Source: Polytrichum commune
Taxonomy: Eukaryota; Streptophyta; Polytrichopsida; Polytrichales; Polytrichaceae
Length of the DNA: 64,000 nt
Direction: 5' to 3'
Assembly (NCBI GenBank): GCA_950295325.1
Contig: OX485807.1
Coordinates: 32,511,440 to 32,575,439, forward strand
In this document: positions 12,616 through 23,052 of the stretch, in pieces
Numbering within the stretch: the stretch's first letter is position 1
How the letters are laid out: each line of letters begins with the position of its first letter
Notes under the pieces: model-generated
Databases searched by the model: none
Seen by the model: the letters and a program-made list of their open reading frames with translations, nothing else
What the model was told of the DNA's origin: nothing
Position numbers and translations under genes: made by a program

Positions 12616-13050
12616 TTGTGCATCATCTTAATGGTATTCATGCTTTCTTGTAGAGGGGGTTGTTGGTTCAAGATCAAAAACTCAATCACCTCCTGCGCCA
12701 ACATGATTCACATCATGAAGATTGCACAAGTTCTCACAACATTAGCTGGAGAGTTACGAGATGGGAGGAATGCCACTACTACAGGTGCTCACAAGGTGAA
12801 GGATGCTTCTGCAAAAGGGAACTATTTATTGCAAGCGGCGAATGTAATCGAAGATGCCACCCCAAATACTGCACATTCCCTTCCATCAATTGTTATTGGT
12901 CATGACATCATGAATCCCATGTTGTATCCCGAGTCTTTGGAAGTTGTGGCCAAAGCCCTTCAACAAGGTTCCCTAGGCAAGGAAAACATGTCTCAGCTTG
13001 TTCATTTCTTACATCTTTTGGGAGGTGACTTGTTGGACATTGCAACATGA
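12616..13050 (+). CDS. Conserved unknown reading frame, repeat copy 2
   Basis: Same family as 6559-6942, nearest to the copy at 45211-45645. Against that copy I count about five amino-acid-changing and four silent differences, which neither proves nor excludes selection. The conserved core starts at the MIHIMKIAQ segment (about 12704) and ends with LLDIAT and TGA. Upstream codons come from the GGTTGTTGGTTCAAGATC stretch common to all copies. The N-terminus is uncertain because the start could be replaced by a splice acceptor at TTTCTTGTAG (12645-12654). Function unknown. Confidence 0.35.
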   Translation: MCIILMVFMLSCRGGCWFKIKNSITSCANMIHIMKIAQVLTTLAGELRDGRNATTTGAHKVKDASAKGNYLLQAANVIEDATPNTAHSLPSIVIGHDIMNPMLYPESLEVVAKALQQGSLGKENMSQLVHFLHLLGGDLLDIAT

Positions 13051-16000
13051 AAATGCAATAGGTTGTGCATATCATAGTAGCTTGGGTATGGGCACCCTAT
13101 AGTGGTTTAGGTCCCCAACCCCCAATATTGGGTTAGAAGCCTTGAGCAATACAAAACTATTTGAAATCATAGGTGAATATTTGGAAGTTTCTTTTGTAGT
13201 TAAATGTGTGGTCAAATGTGTGAGAAAAAAACCTTGATTGTAAATTAAATAATAAACCAAGAACCTGAAATGTTCAAATCTAGTACTTAGTCAAATCTAG
13301 ATTTTTGGGCAATTCTAGACTAAACCATCATTGCTCGCCCACTTCAATATCTTTGCTATGATGTCAAATGTTTGTGCCACACATCATGTCCATGATGTTT
13401 TCATGTATAATCACGCAAATGGCTACATGGCAAGTACAAATAATGGCACTCGAACAACAAGTGTTTTCATTTCCCCCCAAAAAAGCTTGCTTATTTCCAA
13501 ACCCATCAAATGTCCAAAATTACCTAAATACTAGTTCTAAATTTGCAAAGACTAGGTTGCTCACATCTAGTACTTTTTGGAAGGGTTTTATGTTGAAATA
13601 GTATGAGAAAGAAAGAAAGAAAGTAAAAAAATGTCGATGTTCTCCCATCAATGTGAATGAGAGCCCGTTAACCTAAAAAAGCAACGTGGAATAGATAATG
13701 GATTCATTAGGCATAATTAGGCTTAATTACGTTGAATCACGCTTAATTATTTTGAATGTGTAAGAATAAGTCTTTGAAAGAAGTGGGCGTTAATTAAAAT
13801 AGTAAATAAACCAGCTAAAATTAGCACATTATTTCAAGTTTAGTTTCTAAATGACATAGGTCTCTTTAAGTGGGTAAGTCTAAAAAATTATCACCTCATT
13901 GCTAATGAGCATTTTTTCATATTTCTCACTTTCAAGTTGATTACATGCTTTATTTATGGTATTTAGTGTCACATGCATAATAGTGTCACTCACCCTATTT
14001 TGAGGAGTACGTTAGGTTACACTATTGATCAACAATGTCATCATAAGTGTCACCTCATGACACTTGACATTCAAGTGCGCTTAGTAAGATCTTAACATGA
14101 GCATGTTCAATAATGTTATGAGATGCATGCCTACGTTACACAATGGTGTACAAGTTGACCAAAGTGTACACAAATGACACTTGCCATTAATATGTTCAAG
14201 AATATCTTCCCCTTGCATACAAAAATATAATCACGTGACACTTGCCATTAATATGCTAAAAATTTATCTCCCCTTGCACATTAAAACAAAAGAGTATCAT
14301 TTGAAGTATCCCGATTTGCTACTCTGTATATCATAATGTAGATATTTCTTCACTTAGAGAAGTCACTTGTGTTGATGAATGGAATCATATTGGCAATTAG
14401 CGGGCGTGACACTTTGAGACCTCTAGACATCTAGTTTTAGGCACTTTGCAAATAATGTATGTGACACTAATTACCATAAATGGTGTAGTTCCTTCTAAGT
14501 TCTCATGATTCATCACTGGATGTCTCTAAAATATTGCATAGAATTATCAAAGACCTGATAATCATGACCTGGCAAGTTGTGTTAACAACAACTCAATATT
14601 ATATAGAACATCCCTATTGAACTATTTACAAGTTGCCCTTTCAAAATGGTTGCGGATTCAGATTTTGAGCAAACATGTATATGCAACTTATTTGTTATGG
14701 CCATAAAAGGACATTCTAAACTGCGTAAGTTTACACCTGTGGCAACCAAAGTGCACGTGATATTACGGAGTTTTGTAGTGTTAACATGGATGCGTGATAT
14801 TAAAAATTTAGTGTAGCATGTGACATTATGGAATAACACAAAGGAGATGTGACGACAATTTGAATCCGTTCTCCTGTAACCTATGCCTATGTGGTCCACT
14901 CCACTTGGCCTTCCCGGGTGATGTGGCGGACGCATGTACCAACATTCAACAAGTGGTAGAAGAAGAAGAAGAAGAAGAAGAAGACACTCCACATGTTGAC
15001 AGATAGCACAATGCGAGGGTGTGGGTTGACTTCTTTGGTGGTTTGCATTAATGACAAATTTTGTGATATAAGGGAGAGAAATGCGACAATAAGGAGTGAG
15101 ATTTGAACTACGAACATCCGTTCCCTAGGGTTTTTGAATACTAAAGAGTGTGATAACATTATGGAAGTTGATACTACGGAGTTTAGGGTGTATAATGTTT
15201 TTTAAAAGCAACTTCTAATATGTAGGAGAGGTGGGCCTCCACTGGTCGGTGTCGTTCAAGGTACTTCGTGTTAGATTGACGTGTCGTGTAGACTCACCTC
15301 TCCTAGTAAGTGTCTGTACAAGAGTCATGACTAAAGTAGAATGTTTCGCAGTCCTTGGTGACTTGTTTGGAGATCAAATCAACTGGCATAGTAAATTTCT
15401 GTATTCTAAAATAGTTCATTGCACCCCCGTCTAGATCGGAAGAGTTTACATGGCCTCATATCAAAGGCTGCACAATATATAGGTACCCAAAATTGTGGCC
15501 GCAATGAAGGGGGTGCATGTGAGTACAAATAGCAACCACACCACTGGGTGTTTATCCACTACAGTGGATTTTGTGTTATGCGAAATGGTGCGGGTATGAT
15601 GGTCAACAGCATTTAGACAGCATTAACTCCAGCATGGACTTGACCAGTGACGGGGGAGATGTTTGGGCATAATCGGTTGAGATCCTAGTGTTTGCAAGTC
15701 CAACCGGTTCCATGTTGATGACATCCTCTGGTTTTCTTTTACTAAAATGGGCATATTCTTTTATAGATTCCTCTAAAATGATGGGTAATTCTCCTGCAGT
15801 CTTGAACTTCAGCCGGTTATTTCTCAAACTCAACCAGTTCATCCCCGATTATAGGACTTGACACACTGTAGGACCTGTACACCCTTAATTATACAATGGG
15901 AGAACTCTGCACAAATTTTGATGATGTGAATAACTTATATTCTGTTAGCAAGAGAAGGACCAGTGATCGGGGAGATTTTTGGGCATAACCGGTTGAGATC

Positions 16001-16092
16001 CTAGTGTTTGCGAGTCCAACCGGTCACATGTTGACTGCCAGTTCTCCCCGATCCTTGGACTTGACACACTGTAGGACCTATACACCCTTAAC
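13051..16092 (+). repeat. Non-coding part of segmental copy A
   Basis: Aligns with 45646-48480. It contains decayed repeats: GTGTCAC-rich DNA (13.9-14.5 kb), a GAA-triplet run at about 14958-14986, and an imperfect tandem duplication with TCCTAGTGTTTG.AAGTCCAACC words at 15660-16080. The open frames 14582-14992 and 14887-15159 (minus) cross simple repeats and are not supported as genes. Confidence 0.6.
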
Positions 16093-16753
16093 CAGAGTTA
16101 GGGAAGTTTTGGAAGCCTTAGTGGCTAATTGCCGGTAGTTGCTACGAAGGGTCGGATTTTTCCCAATTTACATCGGCACGAGCCGGTCTTTTGTAAGATC
16201 AATTGGCCAATTGCCTATATTTTCATATTTTCATTGGTTGATATCCGATTAAATGGAATTCATATCGGCACTGATTGTTTAAAAAAATGTATGAAAAGTT
16301 ATTAGAAATCATTTCTTAGTACAAAATCTTGAATAAGTGAAAAGGAAGGCATGTTCAAAACTTTAGATTTGAAGAGTTAATATCCTTGGCAGGAATTGAA
16401 CCTAGCAATGCCTTCACCGCTTGAAGGCCAAGGGTTCCCCAATTCTTCATAGAAGCAATTGGATTTGGTCATGGAAAGGTTGCATAATTCAAAAAGTTTA
16501 AGGTTTAGGGTACTTCCTCAAGTGCATCATCAGATGCCCCAGACAAATAGCGCTCTGGATGCTTCCGGCTGAAATCCAGTAACTCACGAGAAGAATCGGC
16601 TACATTTCCGGGACATTTTCTAGTCCATCGGCTAATTGCCGGAGGATTGAAATTACAGTCGGATTGCCATCCGATGGTTGGAAATTTGGACCGGCCATAA
16701 GGGGAAATCCATCGGCTGATAATGAACTAGCCGTCGGTTTTCCCCGAACATAG
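16093..16753. mobile_element. Non-autonomous hAT-like MITE with a tRNA-like segment
   Basis: Begins CAGAGTTAGGG and ends CCCCGAACATAG, with 8-bp duplications CCCTTAAC at 16085-16092 and 16754-16761. The paralogous locus near 48477 has the uninterrupted CCCTTAACTATAC. The second copy, 28759-29580, is about 160 bp longer inside. Reading the minus strand near 16390-16440 gives a CCTTGGC/GCCAAGG outer pair, a GCCTTC/GAAGGC hairpin with a 7-base loop and a degenerate B-box (GGTTCAATTCC). That resembles a tRNA lacking a D arm. No protein is encoded. Confidence 0.65.
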
Positions 16754-17424
16754 CCCTTAACTATACAATGGGAGAATCTGCACAAATTTTAATGATGTGA
16801 ATAACTTATATTCTGTTAACAAGAGAAGGACTCATGAATGGGAGTGGCGTTGACACTTGATTTCACAGTTTCATTTGCACGCTGGCCATCCTCATTGGGC
16901 CCACAGCACATCACCTGATTGATTGGACTGCCACTGTGCAATTGGCTGCATGTGGCTCTGCCTCAGTGCACACTGAACTCCATAAAGCAAGCTACAAAAA
17001 CCCACCATAGCTTATTGCTATTACCAATTCACTTGAGTCTCACTATATTTAGTGTTTGATTATATTTAGAGTTGCTACCATCCTACCCTGCTCAACACTA
17101 ATTTTCAATTTCTTCAGAGAAGAGAGAGAAGAAACTTCGGTCCCCGGGGGGGGACCGACGTGAATGAAGTGTCTGTTCGTTCCACCCCTAGCCCTATGTC
17201 CACAGGACATAGGGATAGAAGTATAAAACTACTTCCCCCTTTCGAGAGTAGACACTATAGTCACAAGTAACCAGTAACAATAGGAACCAATACCAAATAG
17301 TAACGAATAGAGAGGATACAAATAAGGTTGAATTGATTTAGGTTTGTTTTGTGCAGGGTTTAGACGTCATGCCATGTTTTCATTGTTGTGTGGAAAGGGC
17401 GTTTTTCATAATATAATTTTTGAG

Positions 17425-18120
17425 TCATCTAGGGGGGGGGGGGGGGTCTTGTATTTGTGGTAGGGGTTGATGGTTTTCTAGTCTTCTTTTGTGGAGGAGG
17501 ATGGACATGGCGTATTGTATAGCAATGGTATTGATGTTTTTGAAGGTATTACGGATGGATGGCATGGGTAGTTTAAATTTGTCTTCAAGTAGATTCATTG
17601 ATGAAATGTGTGTTGCGGCTCTAGTGCCTGCTGTAATGACAATGAGCGGATCAATTTTCCAGCCTAGAGCAGCAATGCTTTCTATGAGTGGTTTATATTT
17701 ATTAGTTTTAGCTTCTAGTGTTCCTGGCGAAAATCTATCATTACAGTATGTGAATTCAATGAATTGTATGGTTAGAGTTTGGTCTATATGTGTGGGAGGT
17801 TCATTTTGATATGGTAATCCTTTAACGCAAAGAATGTCGGGTCTAAATCGAGAGTTACAGTGGCATCTTTGGGTTCCACATGTGCAGGGTAAAAGCCAAT
17901 TAGGGACAGTGTTTTCTTGGGGGTTGTCATTAAAAGTACCAGCGTTCATGAGAGTGTAGCATCGGGATTTTCGGATGAGATTAGTAATTTTCTGATTTCC
18001 CATACTGCTTTGTTATGTCTTTTGACGTGTAGTGAGTGTATATGTTGTTGCTTACATGTGAGTAGTACATGTAGCCATGTATCGGGTTCGTATGAATTAC
18101 AAATAGGACATGTGATGTTG
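17425..18120 (-). other. CCHC knuckle plus restriction-like endonuclease region
   Basis: A C-x2-C-x9-H-x4-C knuckle (CPIC..WLH..C) precedes a Cys-rich linker (CTCG..CHC). The linker leads into RPDIL, a strand ending EFTYC and then a Lys-rich KTNKYKPL stretch. This is the PD..E..K order of the C-terminal restriction-like nuclease in R2-type LINEs, although the spacing between RPD and E (26 residues) is longer than usual and the third element is ExT. A single-base frameshift near 17960 separates knuckle and nuclease. The frame ends in a Pro run encoded by the G14 tract near 17431. Confidence 0.5.
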
Positions 18121-18489
18121 GGGAATCTTTGTCTACCGAAGAATATTTGTTTTCTGGCTTGGCCCATGTAGGTTCCGGTGCGAAATTTGATAAGGCATGA
18201 TTTTTGCTTGTCCGTAATAGTGGGGTTATTCCAGAATTCATTGGAAAGTTCCTTGTCAATGTCTTCATTTCCTATCCATTTATGAATGTTGGGGGTTTGT
18301 GTGGCCATGGTTTCTAAGATGTTTATTCGGTCATATTTTTTGATTTGATTTTCTAGAAATCTAACGGGGCCTTTATCTGGCATGTCTATCATGGAGGGCC
18401 ATTCGTCTTTTTGGTAGTAGTAAGGTGTGGCATGTGCATGTTCGTATGGGTGTATGGCACTTCTATGGGTAAGGTCCAACCCTTCTTTT

Positions 18490-18900
18490 GCTAATTTATC
18501 TGCTTGTTCGTTGCTGTCTATGTTAACATGTGCTCTAACTTTATATAATGTGATTGGTTGGGAGCGGTTTTGGAGCAATTGTACCATGGAGGCAAGTGTG
18601 ACTTGGTCAGGGTGACTATTGTGTAATGTGGGATGTTTAATTTGTGTGTTGAGTAGATATAATACATTTAGACTATCGGTGAATATGTATGTGGGTTCAT
18701 TTGGGTATTGGGTGTTGATAATTCGTAGTGCTTTATGGATGGCAATCATTTTTGCCCGTAGGATATTCTGGTGGCCGTGTAGTCTTTTGGCTATACTGAG
18801 CCCCTTAGGGCTATAGATGCCATATCCTGCTGTTTCTTTTCTCCATACTCCGGGGGAGATTAGTTAAGGTTTTTAAAATGAACCGTCAGTGTAATAACTG
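18490..18900 (-). pseudogene. RNase H domain with lost catalytic Glu
   Basis: First motif YTDGS (Asp codon 18885-18887); third acidic residue in IFTDS (Asp codon 18675-18677); VRAH and NEQAD near 18530-18500 give the conserved His and fourth Asp. The position where relatives have Glu (ILRAE-M) is Lys here (codon 18750-18752, AAA, one transition from GAA). Two TAA stops sit just after YTDGSF. The domain is typical of plant LINE elements, where it removes RNA from the hybrid. Confidence 0.85.
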
Positions 18901-19289
18901 TATTGTGGATGAAATTTTAATGGTAAGTTAGTTTGGTAGTCAGGTAGTTGAGGTATAGGTATTTCATTGAGTGTGGGGATGTTGGGATAAATTAGTTTGG
19001 ACCACTTTTTGTTAGGATTGACGTGGGTGTTCGGGGGGTGTGTGTGGCAATTTGTGTATATATTTGTTGTATTGAAAGATTATTTATAATATGGGTAAGT
19101 TGATTTAGTTGTTCGTAGGTTTCTATGTGGTTATTTTGATGGTGTATGCAGACTATTTGTAGTGTGGAGAGTTCTTTCCTAGGTATGTTAAGTTCTAGTG
19201 GTATAGTGGGTTCTTCGTATGTGATAGTATCTGCAGCAAAGTGAACGATAATGTGTGTGTCTGGGAATGGGCCGGAGTGTGGGTTGAAA

Positions 19290-19525
19290 TTTTGGTACCA
19301 GTTTGTGCCAGGTGATATGAGAATTATAATAGTACTTGGGTATGTTTTGGCGGCGAGACGGGCCCAATGTATAGCCTGTGATAAGTCTGTTGCATTGTTG
19401 GGGTGGGCATAGCCTATTCCTTTCCATTTATGATCAAAGGCTTTCTCTAAGGATCCAAATATTTTATCTTGTGTGAATGGAGAGTAAAATTGGTTAAGTT
19501 GTGTGGGACACGTGACTGGAGAGGA
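19290..19525 (-). other. Dam-methyltransferase-like segment
   Basis: Residues run YSPFTQDKIFGS, then an Ala-Phe pair and W-K-G-I-G-Y-A-H-P-N, then a helix (AIHWARLAAK), then a hydrophobic strand and GTNWYQN. Phage Dam-type N6-adenine methyltransferases have W-x-G-x-x-x-x-N-P-P-[YF] followed by a helix and a strand ending in a T-x-W motif. Here the catalytic NPP[YF] is replaced by AHPN, so no catalysis is expected. The similarity is inferred from motif order. Confidence 0.35.
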
Positions 19526-19969
19526 AAAATATGAATGACTGATGTTGAATGATGTAATGAGAAAGTTTAGTATTGGGGTTGGGATTGTGTATTGGGCTAA
19601 TTTTAGAGGGTCATTTTTAGAGATACGGTATTTGTATCTTTGGTATAACCAGACCATTTCAGTTTCAAATGATTGTGTGGGAGGTTCTAGCCCATGTGGG
19701 GTGTTTTTTGCAAGTTGGTATTGATTCCATAGCCAATTTAGCCTAGTTCTAGGGATGGTGATGAGGTGCCGGCCATTGTCTTCATATATGTGGGCTACAT
19801 CAAAGTGTGTTTGGATAGTATTGGTGGAGGTTTCTATATCACTTTCAGGGTTGCATTCATTGATGGAAATATGTGCCCGTGGGATAATTGTTGCGGGGGT
19901 GACATATCTCGTATCTCATTGTTGTTCTGTGGCAAAGTGGGCCTTTATTAAATTCGAGAAGTGTTGGTG

Positions 19970-20187
19970 TTGTTTTTTGGTGTAGTATTGGGTTAAAAGT
20001 TCACTATTATGTGTACATGTGTTAGCGTCGTACCATGGGAATAGATCTCTTTGGGTTTGCCATTTGTTATAGGTGTTATTATTTCCTATTATCCATTGGC
20101 ATAGATATGATGTGTCGTTTTTAGTTATTCCATTGGAGTTAGTGTATTTTCGTTATTTGTGGTCAATGATTGTGTGGATAGGGAATT
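19970..20187 (-). other. Chromodomain-like segment of the LINE-like frame
   Basis: The segment starts FPIHTIIDHK, reaches TSYLCQW, then a spaced W near NKW, and finishes SELLTQYY. This spacing matches the chromodomain pattern of an aromatic start, an ILDHR-like strand, a YLVKW-like strand, a W in the loop and a C-terminal helix. The first in-frame stop (20153-20155) falls inside it. The identification rests on spacing and aromatic residues only. Confidence 0.4.
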
Positions 20188-20708
20188 GTCTGGGATTTTT
20201 GAGAATGTATCTTGGTGGGGGTGCTTGGTGTGGGTGAGGTGGATTTGGGGGATGAACTGGGGGATCAGGTTGTCTGGGAAGAATGTTGTGGTTTGATATG
20301 ATGTAGTTGTCTTTTAGTGTTCTTGGAGGGTGATGGTGCGGGCATGGTTGTTGGCATTGCGGGGGGCAAGGGGGGTGGCAAAATAGTTGTTGAGCAATGT
20401 TTAGTGCGCTTTTGATTAGTTTGGTAGGGTTGGAATGATAGTTTTTAAAATCATTTGGGCTCATCATATTAAGGCCATTGGGTAAGGTGATTTGCACTAG
20501 TTCAGTTATATTATGTAGTAGTAATTTTTGTAGTAGTTTAAGCGATGTTGTATGATTTAGACCATGCACTCCTTGGGCAGCAGCACTGGTATCGTCGGCA
20601 CTGGCACGTGATAGGACTGCAGTTGCAAGTTTGATGTAGTTTGAGGAAGAAGTGGCCAGTCTCGGAGCTGCAGCAACCTGAGTTCGTCGTCGTTTTACAG
20701 TAGCTTAG

Positions 20709-21950
20709 TTTTGCAGCCTCGTGTCAATCTCCTTATCCTTTCTCCCCACAATTATTGACGTAGTTCTCTCGGCAGTTTGGTAGTACCTAACAGTAGAGCA
20801 GTGATCCTGAATCGGGCTTCTAGATTTTAATTCAATCTAAGTCTGCCTTTTTTCTATTGGAGCTGGTATCTCCTGCGACTTCTCTTCTACTTCTCTGGAT
20901 CACAAATTTTTGTTTCTGACAATCTTTTCGGCTGCCTCTCTGAGTATGTGGTTTCTCTCTTGACTCACAGTGAGATTTCTAAGTCTGGAACGAGATTACT
21001 GAGTCTATCAGGATCCTCAATATCTACTATGGCCGGATCGTAGGATTCTTGGTGGAGTTTGGTGTGCGGGACTGCTGCAGCAATATGGAGACCTATTCGG
21101 CAGCGACCAGTGTGGTATCTGGCGCGGATTCGGTCTGTCTAGCGGATTCGGTGTGGGTCTCACGCGGGAGGAGGGTGGGTCTCTCCGATGACTTCGGTGT
21201 GGATTTCTTGAGGGTCGAATGGTGCTCAAGTGCTCCCGGAGCTCCCGGTGCTCAGGCTTGTGCTGCTAAGATGACGTTGCGGGTATCAGAATTTGAGCGG
21301 CAATGGCGGCACCAATGTGGTGACCGACAGTTCTTCAGTGGGCGCCGCGGGTGTCCTTCGGGCAGCAACGATTCGGCATCCGTCCTTCTTGAGAGTGCGG
21401 TCTGGGGCTTCGGTGCGGCTTCGTCTGCTTCGGTGGTTTGGTGATGCTGGTCGCTTCGGCGATTGTGTAGTTTTCTGAAGCTGGTAGATCTATAGTAATG
21501 CTTAAGAGAGAAAAGCTATCAGACTAATGCTAGGATTTGTGGCGCCAGAGTATTCGGAGTAGAGAAGGACGCCGGGTAGACTTCGGGGAAGAGAGAGCGG
21601 CACAGCAAGTCGGGTGCGGATCTGGTGTAGATATCCTCTGGGGGGTTCGGCGGAGTGCGGTTCTGGTGCGAATGTCAAGATGAAGTGTTTGTACGAGGTG
21701 GTGGCAACTTCTTTTATCCTGTTGAGATGAGTTCGCTTGTGGGAGGGTTTGGTGCCGTGTGGCCTTTCCGCTGCCGAGAAGGTGGGTGGCTAGGGAGTTT
21801 CGAGGAGCAGCACACTGCCGCTTCAACTCTGTCTCTTACCTAGCCTCCAACAGCCTTTCGGTGCTTCAAGAGCCCTCCCCGGCACCTCTTTCCCTCTTGC
21901 ACCGTTCTTCAGAGCTCCGCCATCACTTTGTGTAGCTTGTGTGCAAAAGA
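20709..21950 (-). other. GC-rich leader of the LINE-like element
   Basis: This region is clearly GC-richer than its surroundings. Open frames exist on both strands (for example 21049-21444 plus and 21530-21826 minus), but they are low-complexity Arg/Pro/Ser-rich and carry no recognisable domain, so I read it as a 5' untranslated and promoter region. Words such as CTTCGG and CGGTGC recur irregularly. A short unrecognised ORF1 cannot be excluded. Confidence 0.4.
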
Positions 21951-21963
21951 TTCAATTTCTTCA

Positions 21964-22619
21964 TAATTAGTGTGTGACATTAATGTGCCGCTACCTTCCC
22001 AGTTGTCACCTCTCTTATTATATCTTTTTTTTATATCCTTACCAACACTTTATTCAAACATGTAACTTCCACAAACTATCATAGTTGATATTTAGTCTAT
22101 GCCTTTGTATTTAGTGCATCAAACACTAAATATCCTATTTAGTGTAGCATACATCTCTAAAACTGTATTGCTCCCTCATGGTGGGACTCAACACCAGGTT
22201 GGTTTGCACCTTTATGTTTTTGTTTTGTATCAATTAATTGCACTGTGTAATGCCAAATAGCAAGTGACACTAAATACCGTAAACGGTGTACGACATTTGC
22301 ATATTCATTCTATCTCTCCACAATCTGGGGGTTTTATGATTAACACCCTCAAAGTGCAGCAATACTCGAAATGCTATACCTCATCAAAAAGCAAGGCATA
22401 TATCATTGAACATCTCAATACACAAGTGACCGACATTTGAAGTTGGTACATATCCTTCATTTACGTTTTTCTGGTGCAAGCTTACATTCAGCTAATGTTT
22501 CGTTCAACATCGATTCATCTTACGATTCAAAATTGAACTTCAACCCCATGTTTGGTAGCCATTGAGTCAATGTCATGGTTTGATGTGATTGAATCAAGAT
22601 GAATCCAGTGTTGACACAT
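21964..22619. other. No gene recognised
   Basis: AT-rich DNA following the right target repeat of the LINE-like element. It contains GTGACACTAAAT words like those at 1-2 kb and 14 kb. No supported frame. Confidence 0.5.
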
Positions 22620-22861
22620 GGTGAAGTTGTTGATCACTAGTGTAACCCAAGATACACCTCAAAATAGGGTAAGTGACATTATTACGCATGTGACACAAAT
22701 TAACATAAAGTGTAAACCATCATGGCATTTATGTCATCATGTTCCTTCATGTGTTGCTTCATAAATGCAGGATCATGTAGACAAGTGATGATCTAGATGC
22801 TTTCTTTTCTTTTTCTCTTTTTTGTATTTTAAAACACAAGAGACACTTGACCACCTAGCTA
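22620..22861 (+). repeat. Direct paralogue of 2737-2984
   Basis: Near-identical to 2737-2984 and ending at the same AGCTAGT word. After that word this locus runs into an A-rich SINE-like sequence. Confidence 0.8.
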
Positions 22862-22862
22862 G

Positions 22863-22985
22863 TTTTTTTTGTCAGGTAGAGAGACGATTTCATAGCCGGA
22901 AATCGAACCGCCAACAACTCTGTTCAGTTCAAGTACCTCTCCACTATCATCCGGTAGTTTAGGGTCATCTCGGACCAGTCTACAT
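22863..22985 (-). mobile_element. Possible tRNA-derived SINE
   Basis: On the minus strand a TAGTGGAGAGG word (A-box-like) lies about 40 bases before GGTTCGATTTCC (B-box-like), followed by a short body and an A8 tail (22863-22870 on the plus strand as T8). This is the layout of short plant SINEs. No target duplication could be matched, so the ends are uncertain. Confidence 0.35.
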
Positions 22986-23052
22986 GCATATTTCATTGGT
23001 GAACACATTTAATCAGGTGCTCTAAAATTCTTGCAACATCAGTGTATGAGTT

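Larger units (their letters stand above)
4016..17116 (+). repeat. Segmental duplication, copy A (paired with 35466-49030)
   Basis: This 13-kb block aligns in direct orientation with 35466-49030, with an offset of about 30-32.6 kb. Size differences are explained by discrete events: a solo LTR (4564-6069), a 497-bp MITE (8665-9161) and a hAT-type MITE (16093-16753) are present only here. The hAT MITE at 39580-40731 and the foldback at 43494-44643 are present only in the other copy. Each copy is made of two related half-units, one starting near 4075 and one near 11565, and each half-unit carries one copy of a conserved 115-codon frame. The block ends exactly where the LINE-like element at 17117 begins. 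Confidence 0.85.
17425..20708 (-). pseudogene. Decayed multidomain LINE-like polyprotein
   Basis: One reading frame can be followed with two single-base shifts, near the C6 run at 19033-19038 and near 17960, and four in-frame stops, at 20153-20155, 19916-19918, 18873-18875 and 18864-18866. In order from the N-terminus: a KRRR-containing Ala-rich start; a Cys/His cluster (C-x3-C-x3-C-x3-C-x-HHH, about 20330-20380); a Pro-rich linker; a chromodomain-like segment (about 20187-19970); a Dam-methyltransferase-like segment (about 19525-19290); RNase H (18900-18490); a CCHC knuckle (about 18110-18050); and a restriction-like nuclease (about 17850-17640). The breaks make it a pseudogene. The Cys/His, chromodomain-like and Dam-like calls are inferences from pattern; RNase H is firm. 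Confidence 0.75.
17117..21950 (-). mobile_element. LINE-like retroelement without visible reverse transcriptase
   Basis: The element is bounded by a 13-bp direct repeat, TTCAATTTCTTCA (17104-17116 and 21951-21963). That is a typical variable-length duplication for target-primed insertion, and it sits at the end of the segmental duplication. It is read on the minus strand. About 1.2 kb of GC-rich leader (20709-21950) is followed by a decayed reading frame (20708-17425) and a 300-bp trailer that ends in a pyrimidine-rich TTCTTCTCTCTCTTCTC tail rather than poly-A. The frame contains RNase H, zinc-knuckle and restriction-like endonuclease regions, but I find no reverse transcriptase or AP endonuclease, so this copy would depend on another element. 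A 5'-truncated copy is less likely because both target repeats and a long leader are present. Confidence 0.7.

Noticed and set aside
16385-16440. A functional tRNA gene
   Set aside because: There is no D arm and the T stem is poor; it lies inside a repeated MITE.
4016-17116. The segmental unit as one giant Helitron
   Set aside because: I found no consistent TC start, CTRR end with hairpin, or Rep/helicase sequence at the unit borders.
21049-21844. GC-rich frames on both strands in the LINE-like leader
   Set aside because: Low-complexity composition, overlapping on both strands, no domain; treated as leader.
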